From contig NW_025933165.1 of assembly GCF_000764305.2 (NCBI RefSeq), positions 1 through 64,000 on the forward strand: a stretch of 64,000 nt of DNA, given 5' to 3'. How positions within the stretch are numbered: the first letter of the stretch is position 1; every line of letters starts with the position of its first letter. Shown here one piece after another: positions 11,800-23,848 of the stretch. This DNA comes from Hyalella azteca (lineage: Eukaryota; Arthropoda; Malacostraca; Amphipoda; Hyalellidae). The notes under the pieces are model-generated. The model searched no databases. It saw only the letters and a program-made list of their open reading frames with translations, and was not told where the DNA came from. The position numbers were made by a program, and so were the translations under genes.

Positions 11800-11932
11800 T
11801 ATCAATGAGTCGGACAATTCTTCAGATGACGTTGGTAGATCGAAAGGCATATATCAAGAAGTAGTTTTAGTTTATTAACGACGTTTCGAATGTAACAAAC
11901 ATTCATTTTCAAGTTACAAAGAGCATTAAATA
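11800..11932 (-). repeat. Penelope-like pseudo-LTR, copy 1
   Basis: Matches 13240-13372 almost base for base as a direct repeat (for example CAATTCTTCAGATGACGTTG and AACGACGTTTCGAATGTAAC). On the minus strand it holds GAATG-loop-CATTC followed by GAAAC and GTC. That order resembles the hammerhead ribozyme core reported in Penelope-like elements, but the CUGANGA box is degenerate (CTTGAAAATGA). Direct repeats around the coding part plus an inverted partial copy is the arrangement known for this class. Confidence 0.6.
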
Positions 11933-12027
11933 TTGAAATTCTGGTAGAAATAAGTACATAATATATGTAAATAGGATACTATAGTAAAATTTTGAATCAA
12001 AAATCACTCTGAAAATCATTTCAAAGT

Positions 12028-13167
12028 TCAGCCAAATCCGGTAGTTAAGAAAGAGGTAGCAGGCGTCCAATTCGTAGAGACGATGAGGCTAGCCATCTTC
12101 GGTCGATTGATGTCAGGCCACTGCATGATGACAATGCTGGCGGGTTCCCTCAGCACAAAGCGAGTGACGGTCTGGTTGTGAGATTGTCGCGTGTGGTTCC
12201 CTTGCCCTCCGGGTTGGAGGTAGCTAATGAGACAGTGTCTCGGTGTCTTGGTTGTTGATCCAAAGTGTCCGAAGTAGTCCATAAGATGAAGAAGTCTACA
12301 ACCTTCTTTGAAGTGAAATTTATAGACCACAACGGCCTCTCGGACAACTCCCGAGTTTTTGCGAGGGCCATTTTCGCGTTTAGTTCGGGGTTTGATGATG
12401 TTTTCACGAAGCCTGTTAAATTCATCGACAATTTTGAGATGAAGTTGCTTGTTTGTACTGCTTTGAGACCTGGTCTGGTTGTTAGCTTGTCTCAGGTGGT
12501 AGTAGAAACGGCTGTTCAATGTCACAATTGTTACCCCAATGACTCCAATATAATCCAAATAATGAAGAAGTCTACAACCTTCTTTGATGCAAAATTTATA
12601 GAATACATCTGGCCCTTGGAGAACTCTCGCTTCTTTGCATGTACCGTTGTCGCGTATATTCTCGGTTTTGACGTTTTTAAGAGTGTCACGAAGCCTGTTG
12701 AATTCATCGATGATCTTGAGATGAAGTCGCTTCTTTGTAATACTTTGAGACCTGGTCTGGTTGTTAGCTTGTCTCAGATGGTAAGAGAAACGGCAGTTCA
12801 ATGTCGTAGTCGTTATTGCAATTACCCGAATGCAATCCAAATAATGAAGAAGTCTACAACCTTCTTTGAAGCAAAATTTACAGATTACACCGGCCTCCTG
12901 GAGAACTTCCACTTTTTTGCATTTGCCATTGCTCGGTATGGTCCAGGGTTTGACGTTGTTGTCAAGGTTGTCACGGAGCCAGTTTGATTCATCGTTGATA
13001 TTGAGATGAAATTGCTCGATTGTAATACTCCGAGACCGTTTCAGATACATTTCTGAGTCTCTGGTTTTCATATTTTTGACCTCACTGCTGATTTTTCTCG
13101 CAATTGGTTCAGTTCTGTGTCTCACAGTAATCATTTTCTCTCTTGCTGCCGGGTCTTTATATTGCAA
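12028..13167 (-). pseudogene. Penelope-like element remnant with triplicated endonuclease segment
   Basis: A 379-codon frame built from three tandem units with period 276-281 bp (plus-strand marker GAAGAAGTCTACAACCTTCT at 12288, 12564 and 12845). Each unit has a GC..L motif (EGCRLLHYLD), then a degenerate YIG...T.TL..R..YHL pattern, for example DYIGVIGVTIVTLNSRFYYH. That pattern matches the GIY-YIG endonuclease of Penelope-like retroelements. After the last unit the tail (DINRP, then STNWTP and TTGFG) resembles the domain's end. No reverse transcriptase is present. The frame lies between pseudo-LTR direct repeats. I infer a non-autonomous derivative in which a linker-plus-endonuclease segment was tandemly amplified. 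Catalytic residues look eroded, so activity is unlikely. The plus-strand frame at 12265-12987 is its shadow. Confidence 0.55.
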
Positions 13168-13562
13168 AAATTAGTTTGAGATGGCAGAATTTGTTGATTT
13201 ATACGCGTGCGATTAACGACCAGAGAAATAGTTGATTTAAATTATCAAAGAGTCGGACAATTCTTCAGATGACGTTGGTAGATCGAAAGGCATATATCAA
13301 GAAGTAGTTTTAGTTTATTAACGACGTTTCGAATGTAACAAACATTCATTTTCAAGTTACAAAGAGCATTGTTAGGTTAGTATTATCAAGTAGATCGAAA
13401 GGCATATATCAAGTAAGTAATTCAATTCTTGATATATGCCTTTCGATCTACCAACGTCATCTGAAGAATTGTCCGACTCATTGATAATTTAAATCAATTT
13501 ATTCTCTGGTCGTTAATCGCACGCGTATAAATCAACAAATTCTGCCATCTCAAACTAATTTT
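13166..13562. repeat. inverted repeat ending the Penelope-like element
   Basis: Arms 13166-13303 and 13424-13562 are reverse complements over about 137 bp with only a few mismatches, covering the 5' leader of the frame (TTGATTTATACGCGTGCGAT) and part of the pseudo-LTR. The spacer holds the rest of the pseudo-LTR plus a short repeated GATCGAAAGGCATATATCAA. An inverted leader next to the element is typical of Penelope-like insertions. Confidence 0.8.
13240..13372 (-). repeat. Penelope-like pseudo-LTR, copy 2
   Basis: Direct repeat of 11800-11932, differing by one or two bases over most of its length, and partly included in the palindrome at 13166-13562. High identity between the two copies suggests the insertion is not very old although its frame is degenerate. 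Confidence 0.65.
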
Positions 13563-14158
13563 TACTAATTCAAAATGCACGCTTATATATTTAAAATATA
13601 TTTTACGTCACAGCATCATCACAACTATCGTTACTCGTGACATATTTGACGATACTCGGAGTTCGTTTAATATGAACGTCACGCTTTGTAAATCGATTAA
13701 CCAGCAATGCACGCCGTCAATCTGCCATCCAAGTTAACCTGATGAGCATTGTTATCCTGCCAATTCGGGCACAATCCTATTTTATTTGCTTCCCAATAGA
13801 TACATATTTGTCAAGTTCATCAAAGCCGAAATTTTTCATCCAGTTAACAGTGATGAATGAACACCCGAGTAACGCCGGGTTGCAGATGATACCATAATCA
13901 GTTGTCTTTTTACACTCTAAACATCTCCCTCCAATCAATGTTTTTAAAAACTCATTCAATAAAGCCTCATCCGGTTTAATTGGTCAAGCAATATTCAAAA
14001 TAATGAGAGAAAATTCTAAGAGTTTATATTCATGCAAAAATTACCTGTTCTGAACAAGAAGGCCATTAAAATAGAACAAAATTTAGATTTACTAACAAAT
14101 TAAATGCATTTTAATAACCGATAAAATGCTGAACAATAATTTTGAGGCTGATTGTATT

Positions 14159-14266
14159 AGATCCACAGAAGATCCACATTACGATCATTACGATTAGATC
14201 CATATTACGATCATTACGGTTGGATCCACATTACGATCATTACGGTTGTATCCACATTACGATCAT
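14159..14266. repeat. 26-bp tandem repeat, about 4 copies
   Basis: Unit GATCCACATTACGATCATTA plus CGGTTG, with the first copies more diverged. Confidence 0.9.
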
Positions 14267-14769
14267 GACATGCAGGTTTTCTCTTATTTTATCAAACTCC
14301 TGGAAAAGCAAGACTGTCAGGGCGGAAGACTGTTTTCTAGGGACTGTAGTTGACAGGAAAACCGCAATGGAATTTTTGTGTTCAATTAAGATACTATACG
14401 AAGTATTTACAGTTGCTGTCTGAGACAGGCGAGTTATTTCAACGGCGATTGACCAATACTCGTCTGCTAGATGTGTTTATTCGATATCTTTTTATTTAAA
14501 AAAAGTCAAGATTCGATTGTTTGAAACTGCGGAAAAAATTCAATTTTACTGAGTGCAAATAAATATAACTAAACAAATCGACATAGGCCATTCCTCTACA
14601 AATTAAACAACGGGTTTAGCTATAACTTGAGAATTTGGAAGTGAAACAATTGCATCGATGAAATGTTGCAAGTATAGAGCAGACTGCAAGGCTGAAACAG
14701 CTGAATTACATTTATCCCTAACCTTATAGCGGAGATATAAATTGGAAGCAGGATACAGCAATGATCTAG

Positions 14770-15289
14770 CAAAAACAACTCGAATTGGAGTTTTCTATGC
14801 TTAATGAGACTTTAGATGGCGATGATAATTGAGAACCGAAATAAAATTATTATATCTCCTTATATTATATTATATCTCCTGCTGAACAATGCAAATTAAA
14901 CTTTTCTACGATCATTCGATAGTTAGACGACGATGATAGCTGAAAGCCGAAGACATTACCTAGCAAAAACCGTCCGAATTAGTTTTCTACGTTTAATCAA
15001 GAGTTAGGCGGCGATGCAAACTGAAAGCAGAAGACATTACCTAACAAAAATCGTTCGAATTAGTTTTCTACGTTTAATCAAGAGTTAGGCGGCGATGCAA
15101 ACTGAAATCAGAAGACATTACCTAACAAAAACCGTTCGAATTATATATAGTTTTCTACGTTTAAGCAAGAGTTAGGCGGTGATGCAAACTGAAAGCCGAA
15201 GACATTACCTAACAAAACTCGTTCGAATTAGTTTTCTACGTTTAATCAAGAGTTAGGCGGCGATGCAAACGTAAAGCAGAAGACATTAC
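14770..15289 (-). repeat. 81-bp tandem array copying a splice donor
   Basis: Units recur at 81, 81, 87 and 81 bp (GACATTACCT at 14952, 15033, 15114, 15201 and 15282), with two older, diverged units upstream. On the minus strand every clear unit contains AG/GTAATGTCT, the same junction that forms the proposed donor of the exon ending at 15290. The array thus begins at the exon edge and carries four extra donor-like sites into the intron. Confidence 0.85.
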
Positions 15290-15352
15290 CTGATATCGAC
15301 CAGGTTGAAGAGACGTCGTTGTTTGCGGGGGGTGCATCGGTTAAGATCTGCA
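15290..15352 (-). CDS. candidate exon 4 (63 bp) of unidentified minus-strand gene
   Basis: The minus strand reads a pyrimidine-rich tract, then GGCGAGTGCAG as acceptor, then one base plus 20 codons (ADLNRCTPRKQRRLFNLVDI) plus two bases, then donor AG/GTAATG. The length is divisible by three, and both phases match the exons proposed at 27445-27603 and 10081-10201. The peptide has paired basic residues (KQRR) and one Cys. Longer frames overlap this point on both strands (15286-15646), but they include the pyrimidine tract and look like by-products of it. An alternative acceptor five bases further in would change phase. No family recognised. Confidence 0.42.
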
Positions 15353-18176
15353 CTGCACTCGCCGCCAGAGGGCAAGGAGGAGGACAGAGGGTGAGGGGTG
15401 ATGGGTGGGGAGGAGCGGGTGATGTGAGGGGAAAGCGCGTGAGTCAAGCTTGGGGGAGGTGGCACAGAGAGAATGGGTGTGGCAGTGACACTCACTGGTT
15501 TCATAGAAGCCATCGCACAAGAAACAGAAGAGATTCCGTAATATTTCGGTTCTACACGTTATCGATTCATTGGTGTACAAGGTTGTGTTGCGGTTCCTCA
15601 GACCCAGGTCAAAGATCTTTTTTACATTGAGATTCCTCGAGACCAATATATCACTAATATTTAGTCAAATAATTCCAACTGTTACAGTAATAAGTAACTA
15701 AGTAATAATTCCAACTATCTGTCGCGATTGAAAGATTTACTTGCACGTGCGATATATTGCGAATTGATCGTAAGAAATGTTATCCATAAATTTATACTTA
15801 TAAGGATAAGATACGATAGTAGGTTAATTATAAAGTTTGGCTGTACCCTTTATATGAGCACTCACGAGTATCTTTCAACATAACATATGAAATGAGCTCG
15901 AATACTAAGTATATCTTTGTGCCATTAATATGAGTTCACGCACTTATTTCAAGGCTATTCCTACACGAACAATAACTTAATCAGGCAATTAGACGTCAAC
16001 TCAAGGCTTCGGCAATGAGCATTCAACATCACTAGATTGTCGCATGAGATCGCTTCTCTCGTCAAGTTATCACAGTCAGACGCGAGCCAAAGAAAATACC
16101 TATTGATAATTAAGATTTGATCGAAATGCGTTCACATCAGCGTAACGACCGCGTACAATATAATCAACGTTAGAGTTCGAGTACAAGACACAAGTACGAT
16201 GGTAACACAAAACCACGCGAAAAAAGATGCACGGTAAAACTAGACTTGTATATTTGAGCTGAGTTTAAGCTGTAAGGCTTTAGTCAAATTCTTATACCAT
16301 GCCAAGAAGGGCCATAAAATCAATATTTTTGTGCGAAATAAAAACGCATACCTAATTAATTATTCATACGATGATACCTAATGGTATAGGTAAAACATAT
16401 GTAAAAAATACGAGTATAACAGAACGGCGGGGAAAGCCTTGTATGGAACCTAAGTCATGGAGTATATTTATTTTTTTATTGAGTATATTTTGAACAATTC
16501 CCTACAGATGGGAGTGCAGCAAGGGCGTGAAATTGATATACAGCGTCTGCGCGTGCTTTGAATCATGCGCTCGTATGCCAGCAGCGAGCGGCGAATGTTT
16601 TCAAATATGTTCGGCAAAAAGAATGTTTTTCAATATGGTTCGTAAAAAGACCTCTTAAATATGGTCCGAAAATGGAATATATTAATTAATTTGGCGGAGA
16701 AAAAAACTTTTTGCAAATTGTCGCGAATTATAATGTTATCAAATATCGTCAGAAAGAAGAGTGTTTTTAAAAATATTCGGGAAAGAGAACGTTTCTAATA
16801 TTGGTCGGTAAATAGAGCATTTCTAAATACTCTTCAAAATTAAAATCCTTATCTTGTGCGGGTTTGAAGGAAATTATTCGCGTGATGGAGAGGTTCAAGC
16901 AATAAAGCGGCTAGGAACGAAGCTTAGGAATACAAGGCTTCATTTTACGAAGGTTGGGGATTTATTTTACCCGGTTTACCTGCCACAACACTCGCCGAAA
17001 TAATGTAAGAGGCTTGAATGAATGATCGATGCATGGCAAGTGTGTTTCAGGAAGAGGATGAGAAGAGGCAGTGAAGTGGGGGAGACTTGATGATAAAAAA
17101 AGACAAGGATGACATGGCGATAAAGCGAAGAATAGAGAAGAGAAGAACCTGAATCGTGGCCTGGTCTCAGCCGTCTTTGGTCCGCGCTAAAGTCACCATC
17201 TCACCTGAAACAAGGGAAAATTCAAGATTACATTCATTTCAAAATAAATTAATTTAAAACGATCCAAATTACATAACGGCTTTTTTTCAAATGAGTTTGC
17301 CTTCTCAAAAAATAACACTCGATTTTAATTTCTTCCGAAAGACATACTCTTCGTTATTCTATACCGAATAAAATCTAGCAGGAGGACTCTCGTTGGTTTA
17401 ATTTAAAATCAGTACCCTGGTACTGCTGACTAAAAAAAATCAAGTGACACATTTATGTTGATCAATATATATTCTACCACGAACAGTTAATTCATTTTCA
17501 GGAATCATCTCGGTGAACGTCTCACGAATATATTCTAGCTAATGAAACCTGAGCCACGCAAGGTCACAGTCCGCACTATCAACATGAACGGAATTTTTGT
17601 CAGCATTGCATGACGTTTAACGTAAAAAAAAGGTTTCGGAATTAATCACAAGCAAGTATTATAATAATGACATTTATTCCACACAGCGAGAATTTGCTCA
17701 GTATTGTTGATTTTATTTCTTAGGAATGCGGTTACTTGTATTCATCAGCTGCTTCCAACCCGCATTTGGAATGATAATTAGAAATTCTTGAGAGTATTTC
17801 TCACAATAGAAGGAATAATCTCAATGATTCGTTGCGCATTAAATGGTGTTCTCGGAATTCTCTCAATTCTATATCCGCGGCATCCGATTTCAGATCTAAG
17901 ATATAGAATTTCACTGGAGTTAATTTCACTCAAGTCGACTGCACTAATATTGAGTAATATTTCTAAGTAACTGGAACTGCGCGCGCGATGAGAAATTCTG
18001 CAGCCTTGGACTCGTGAGACGGATAAAAACTTTATTGCTATTAGAAGCACAGTTAACTTCCCCGTATGCCTCCTCATCTTTACTCCTATCGAATAAGAGC
18101 AGTGAAAAAATACAAATTATATAGCTATAGCAGGGCCTGCCATACACTTTCTTCCGTAGCACCGATACGCCTTTTT
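15353..18176. other. AT-rich sequence, putative intron
   Basis: GC-rich only at 15353-15500, a G-rich tract next to exon 4. Around 17155-17205 the minus strand has TTGTTTCAG then 11 open codons and TGA (EMVTLARTKDG), too short to call. Nothing else recognised. Confidence 0.4.
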
Positions 18177-18306
18177 AGCGCATTTTCTCATTTATGGAAA
18201 AAATGCACTATTGTGCTCGCCATGTCCGTCTGTCTGTCTGTCTGTCCGTCTGTCTGTCTGTCTGTCCGTCCGTGACCTCAAGTTTTCGTCGACGAGAAAA
18301 TGCGCT
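18177..18306. mobile_element. MITE family C with GTCT microsatellite
   Basis: Ends AGCGCATTTTCTC and GAGAAAATGCGCT are perfect 13-bp inverted repeats. The interior contains (GTCT)n with CCGT interruptions. An inverted second copy is at 22775-22873. No coding capacity. Confidence 0.7.
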
Positions 18307-18357
18307 CTCTGTCAGGACATTCCTTCAGTGAGTACTGAGTTATATTTTTTCAAGCTA

Positions 18358-18430
18358 AACTGGATCAGGATGACCCACACATGGCAAGAAATGCATGACA
18401 TTACAACAAAGTCTGACTTATTTCTCCGAG
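18358..18430 (+). repeat. dispersed repeat B, copy 2
   Basis: AACTGGATCAGGATGACCCA then ACAAAGTCTGACTTATTTCTC, matching copies at 2448 and 33633. It follows MITE C with GTGAGTACTGAGTTA between; the same words occur beside the other MITE C copy near 22735, so B and C may belong to one larger repeat. A GC-rich run at 18435-18535 follows and is open in both strands without clear splice sites. Confidence 0.6.
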
Positions 18431-18439
18431 TGCAGGACA

Positions 18440-21078
18440 AGCGACTGCATGAGCAGGCGAGGCTGCATATCGCGGGGTCGATGCGCCTGGACGGCAGCCA
18501 GCCGCGCTGGAGCCTGCCAGCGCCTAGTCAAGCCTAAGCAGACCGTCATCCCTCATTGCCTGGACTATCACAACTTTTTACGCTAATAGAATATCAGAGT
18601 TTGATGTCACCATCAACTCCGCATGAAAGATGAAGCGACTTTTAATATGCAAGTGATTTTCAATAAAAACGCCTCTTGGCGAGCTGGAAAAGGATAACAG
18701 TTAAGACAAGTCAAGCAACTGGTATCAAATGTTAACATTGTATATGTACTGGTTTTGAAATTTTCAGACGACTGCTAATTATTCTAAGAAGCCATCAGTT
18801 TCCGAATTTCGTTGCATTGAAAGCCAATATTCTCAGTTTCTGTGAACGGAGCAATCCGATCACAGAAAATAAACGTTTCGAAAATTTTACGTCTCGCAGA
18901 GATGGAGCGTCACATTTTAATCTAATCACATCTCTTGGACGATGTAAATATTCAAGTAAAAAATCTAATTATTCAGTTATCTTAATTCATAACAAATTTT
19001 TCAAACAGTTTTCCTCAGTTTTGTCATCTCACCGCGCTCAAGACAAACGGAAGATGATAGCAAAAATGTATCCACGATCACTCGAAAGTTTAGCAAATTA
19101 CACTCACGAAACCTAAGCGATAAGTACACCATATCAAACCATAGAGATGTTCCACATCCCCAGAGTGAAATTTCATTTATATAACAAGAGATCACTACGG
19201 CGTATACAATATAAGTATAAAAAGGGGAATAAACAGCCATTATAAGATGAACTCGCCACGATAAGGTTTCGGGAGACTTTCATGGCCTTCTGGTAATAAG
19301 GGAAGCGGCAGAAGTCCAGAGGGAGTAGTAAACAGCTCCTTGCTTGTCATAAATGAACATCTAATTCTTATGAAATGGTTTCAATGGTATTGAGCCACGT
19401 TAAAAAGTTTGTAGAGTAAAGCCGTGTTCCATTCATCAAATTACAGACATTGATAAAGTAATGACACACAGAATTCAGAAGAAGACTAATGAATGAATCT
19501 CGTCGTGCATCGATATACGAATGATAGAAACTAGCCGTGTCATCTTAGTTATGCGCGTAGTTAATTACCACCATGTTATTATTTGTATAAACTTGACAAT
19601 ATGACCGAAAGTTGCGAAAATCTGTTGAAGGTAAATGGAGAAAACGCGTATTTTCTGTACGTGAGACAATTTTTTATTGGCTTCAATTTAGATATAGATA
19701 GGTAGGGAAAAGTTTAAATATTTATATATTTAAGCCCACAAACGAATCATTTGTGCCGCTATTAATTCCATTGATTCCCTGGCATTGAAATACAATCAAT
19801 ATCTAATATGATATTATTGCGTTATCTTGGTTGAGTACACAAGATATGTGGCCTCAGTAATATATTGGAGAGGTGCGCTGCTCCAGATATTGCATCTCAT
19901 CACAATTTATCGCACGGCACCTCAGACAAAAGCAGACGGGAAGTGCAGGCTCAGAAGGATGATGGAAAACACAAAGAGATTGAAAAAATATCGACAAGCA
20001 ATGCAGAAAACAGTTGATACAGGCGAAAAACAGTTGATAAAAGCGACAGGTGAAATAACACACAATGTAGATATGCAGTAGACAGCTAGAATAGTGGAGC
20101 GAAACACGGAAGTTCGTTACACTATTTCCAGAAAAAAAATCCAAGACGATCATGAGCAGTCACGTAGGCAGAAAGAGAAGGCCAGACATGAACAAGTCAC
20201 ACATAGGCAGACAGGAAAAGAGAGACAGGAACACACAAGGACATAAAGGCAGACGGGAAGACATGCAGAGACAGACAGCAGGACTACGCTATGAGAAAGC
20301 GGCCGACAAGACGTGTGACTCATAGGGACGCCGATGTAGCAGTGCAGCGTTCTGAAAAATTTTTGGGCCTTCATCGCTCTCTATTTCTTCAATACACAAA
20401 CTAAGAAACAGTTCGATAGTAGCTTAATCACTTTAAATCGCTCTTAGAATCAGTTCACAACCTTATCTGCTCCAAGTAACAAATTAATCAGTATTACTAT
20501 CAATACTCTCCCTAACCTCTGTGGATTTCAACTTTTTTACAATTCAATTTGAAAACTAACATTTTGAATAAACTGCAGCAACATTAAAAGGCTGTGAGAA
20601 TGAAATAATAATGACCAAGAGAGTAAATCGTAGTCCCGACGAGACCGCTGTGCGATATACCGTGTTACAGAATGAACGTTGAAACTTGCAAATGCATGCG
20701 ATAGAGCATGTCACGATTGCCGCTTGCCAACAAACTTTGATGGGACTATTGATTATTTATGCTTCTAGCTTTGACCAGTCACTCAATTCAGTCGTTGGCT
20801 TCATATTTATAATACATGCACGATGCGGTGTAAAGCAAGGGTTTCTTGACCAATTTGTTTCATATTTCAGAACTGCACAAATCAAGTTGTGTTGAACGAC
20901 AGACTACCTTTCAAATTAAGGTTTCGAATGGTGTTCGGATAATAAAAATATGGTATATTTTCGAAATATTGATTGTAATATTGTTTTCTAATATTTAATT
21001 TCAGAATGTAGTGGGATATTAAAAGTCCAGCATTCGCGCACTGAACGCATCAATAACGCTAGTACGAGTAGCGTTACA
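18440..21078. other. AT-rich sequence without supported genes
   Basis: Holds a purine-rich, imperfectly repetitive tract at about 20165-20280 (GGCAGACAGG-type words) that keeps several frames open. The frames at 18817-19116 and 19827-20081 lack motifs and splice context. Confidence 0.4.
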
Positions 21079-21245
21079 ATGGACTTGGCGTTGGGGTCAT
21101 TGGACGTAGATTGTGCAGACATTTTATTCCGTCTGTACCTTGGATCACGTTCGGCCCGCGTTCGCAGTCACCCAGTAACGGACGAGTTCGGGGAAACGAG
21201 CTCGTACATTTCCGGTCTACGATTATACGGGCCTCTAGTCACCTG
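21079..21245 (+). CDS. possible short coding exon, unknown
   Basis: ATG at 21079 opens 56 codons to TGA at 21247. The peptide (MDLALGSLDVDCADILFRLY, later VRSHPVTDEFGETSSYISGL) is balanced, and the stretch is CpG-rich compared with its surroundings. A donor-like CACCTG/GTGAGC lies at 21245/21246, immediately before the stop, so it could be a first exon of a plus-strand gene. No downstream partner was identified. Another frame over the same region is also open, which lowers confidence. Confidence 0.22.
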
Positions 21246-21264
21246 GTGAGCAGGTGTGAAGCCT

Positions 21265-21420
21265 TGCATAGTGACAGGGACAGAACACCTTTCAAGTTAA
21301 CACTAGAGAAATAGAAGAAAAACTGAGTCTGAGTGGCCACATGAGCCATGCATAGTAACATGGACAAAAGACCTTACAGGTAAATACTAAAGAAATGGAA
21401 GAATATCCGAGGCAGAGTGA
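21265..21420. repeat. about 80-bp tandem duplication
   Basis: Two diverged copies sharing GCATAGTRACA, GGACARA, AAYACTARAGAAAT and CTGAGTGGCC/GCAGAGTGAC in the same order. Confidence 0.6.
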
Positions 21421-22774
21421 CTATACTGGTTCAAATGGGAATTATTTGTACCTTTGTAAAGCACAGTAGCATAACGCTTACTTCGATTATCGCAAAGTAT
21501 AGTTAGTTGCTCGCTCAAATACATCTTTGGTTCTCCCCTTTTACTTGATTTGAAAAATTGTGCATGTGAACTTCAGACAATTTACACAATACCAAATAAG
21601 AAAATCTACTTTAATGGAACAATATATTATTCACTCGAAAAACATATGTACCTACTAAACCTGTTTGTAAGACATGAATTGACTTCCAACACTGTTTGTC
21701 TCAAAATTTATCACTGCTGCGCCATGCATGAATACCTGACGGTGCCAAGTGGGCGTCGCGAGTAAATATGTTTCACAAGAGTTAACGGCAGAAATCGACG
21801 TAATTAAGTATCCGCAATAAAATTACCTGCATTTAGTAGAATTATCTACATCAAATAATATGATTTTAATCCAATAGAATGATCTACATCCAACAGAATG
21901 ATCACAGATTCTATATGTACGAAAAGTTCAAATAATTAACACAGTTGACTAATTGACGCAGTGTTGACTGATTGACAATCAGTTGAATTATTAATATATG
22001 AACAACAAAAAACGATAAGTAAATTCACCATGTCTTCATGGTAGACGCTTCTTCAGAAACCAGCTGCATCATCAGTTCAAAAACTTTAAAAAAATACAGT
22101 CAATAGAGGAATGACAAAATATACTCGATACATTTTTCTCAATTGGGCGTGCATTTAATCTTAAAATTGTGAATTTTCTTACACTAAGAGTTTCTTTTTC
22201 AATTTTTGTTCAACTTGCGATTTAACGAATTAATGATATAAGTATTAAAAACCAAATTATCTCTTCATTTTAATTATAAATTAAACTCTATACGAACAGT
22301 AACTGCTTTAGACTTTCTATTCCATGCGAAGGCATGCGGTGCGTGAGCTGCTCTCGCCTAGCTCACCGGCAACAAGATCGCTGGAATGTTCCAGTGAGTG
22401 AACAATTCCTCAGGAGCTTCACATGGGATTCAGTTAATTGCTTCTGACTCTGAAGGATTTGCCCAGGAGGATAGCAATTGTCGACGACAGTTAAGCGTTA
22501 ACGATACCGAATTCGTCTCCGAACCGCTGGAATGAAGCCTGTTGTTAGAAAGCGGTTCATTACTGACAGCATAAAAAAATATGTTCAGCAAGGAATCAGA
22601 TACCAGGCATGCATGATGGTTTACAGGACTCAACCACATGCCAAACCTGTGATCCCTCTTGTGGTTCATGCTAAACCTGTGGTCACCAGCTTTAAGTTTC
22701 GTGGAGTATTTCGCGTACGAGAAATTGAACAAGTGAAAAAAATGTAACTCAGTACTCACTGTAGTGAGTGACAA
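21421..22774. other. AT-rich sequence without supported genes
   Basis: No feature beyond short frames at 21550-21765 and 22430-22783, the latter overlapping repeat sequence. Confidence 0.4.
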
Positions 22775-22873
22775 AGCGCGCATTTTCTCGTCGACGAAAA
22801 CGTGGAGTCACGGACAGACAGACGGACATTACGAGCACACTAGCGCCTTTTTTCATAAATGAGAAAATGCGCT
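22775..22873 (-). mobile_element. MITE family C, inverted copy
   Basis: GCGCATTTTCTCGTCGACGA to GAGAAAATGCGCT, the reverse of 18177-18306 with a shortened microsatellite. Confidence 0.65.
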
Positions 22874-23848
22874 AATAATTTTCACCTGAGGCACGCATGA
22901 GCCTAATAACAAGTCAAATTAAGACTGGCTCGAGACATCATCGTGAACAAGTGGAATTTGAAACTAGCGGCGGGCTTACAGGTCGTATCAAGCAAGTAAT
23001 TAAAGGCAGGTATAGGTAACTGATGTACAGGAATTAAAATCGTAAGTTAGCGACGTTATAAGTTGCCGTGTGCACGTTCATCACAAGTAGCGACATTTCA
23101 TCGCAAATATCAGCATTATATCAGATACCGTACAAGATACACATTATGTGCACATAATCAAATAGAGAATGTTGAAAAGGCTCCTCCTCACATTCACAGT
23201 AGGTACGTATTGTGAATATCCAATTAAAGCACGCATTATAAGTGTCCAACTACAGTATACGTTGTGAGAATTTTGTGCGATCTCGTCCGGGTTCCAAAAA
23301 GGAAAAAAATTACAAAGCATCCATTCCTCTGCTCCTAATAGTTCCCTTAGTTAACATTAAAATTAATTAGCGCCAAACTAATTTTAATTTATTTTTGACC
23401 TAAGCTTTTCTTCCTTACACCAAACTTACACAAACTGAACTTAATTCGGACATGTCATTCAAAATTTTATTTAATGGTTCTCCCTAATAAAATCACAAAT
23501 TTAAAAGAAACAACACCTAGACGGAGGATATTCCAGCAGCTCAATATATGAAGGAAATTTATTGCATGCGGTAAAAAAAACGAGGATAAATTCTCTAAAA
23601 CTTTAGATTATCATCGCATATGTTGTCGGGGTAAATTTGACAATAAACAAATATTATAATTTCATTGACAATTGACAATGAAATGACATTTCCTGATAGT
23701 CAATGACAATTGAAACATTGCCTAACAGGAAATTAAACTTTTGTGAGATGTATAACCAATCTCAATAAAATGACAAATAAAATGCCTGATGAACAACTAC
23801 AAAAACGGAAAATTCTCAATTTTGAGAAACAAAAAAGGATTAAAGAAA

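Noticed and set aside
15319..15646. Plus and minus frames of about 100 codons over a G-rich tract
   Set aside because: The Pro/Ser/His-rich minus reading is largely translated pyrimidine tract before the proposed acceptor at 15353; only the last 63 bp are kept as exon.
17150..17210. Minus terminal exon EMVTLARTKDG after TTGTTTCAG
   Set aside because: Eleven codons are too few to separate from chance, and it would end a gene inside the intron of the better supported candidate.
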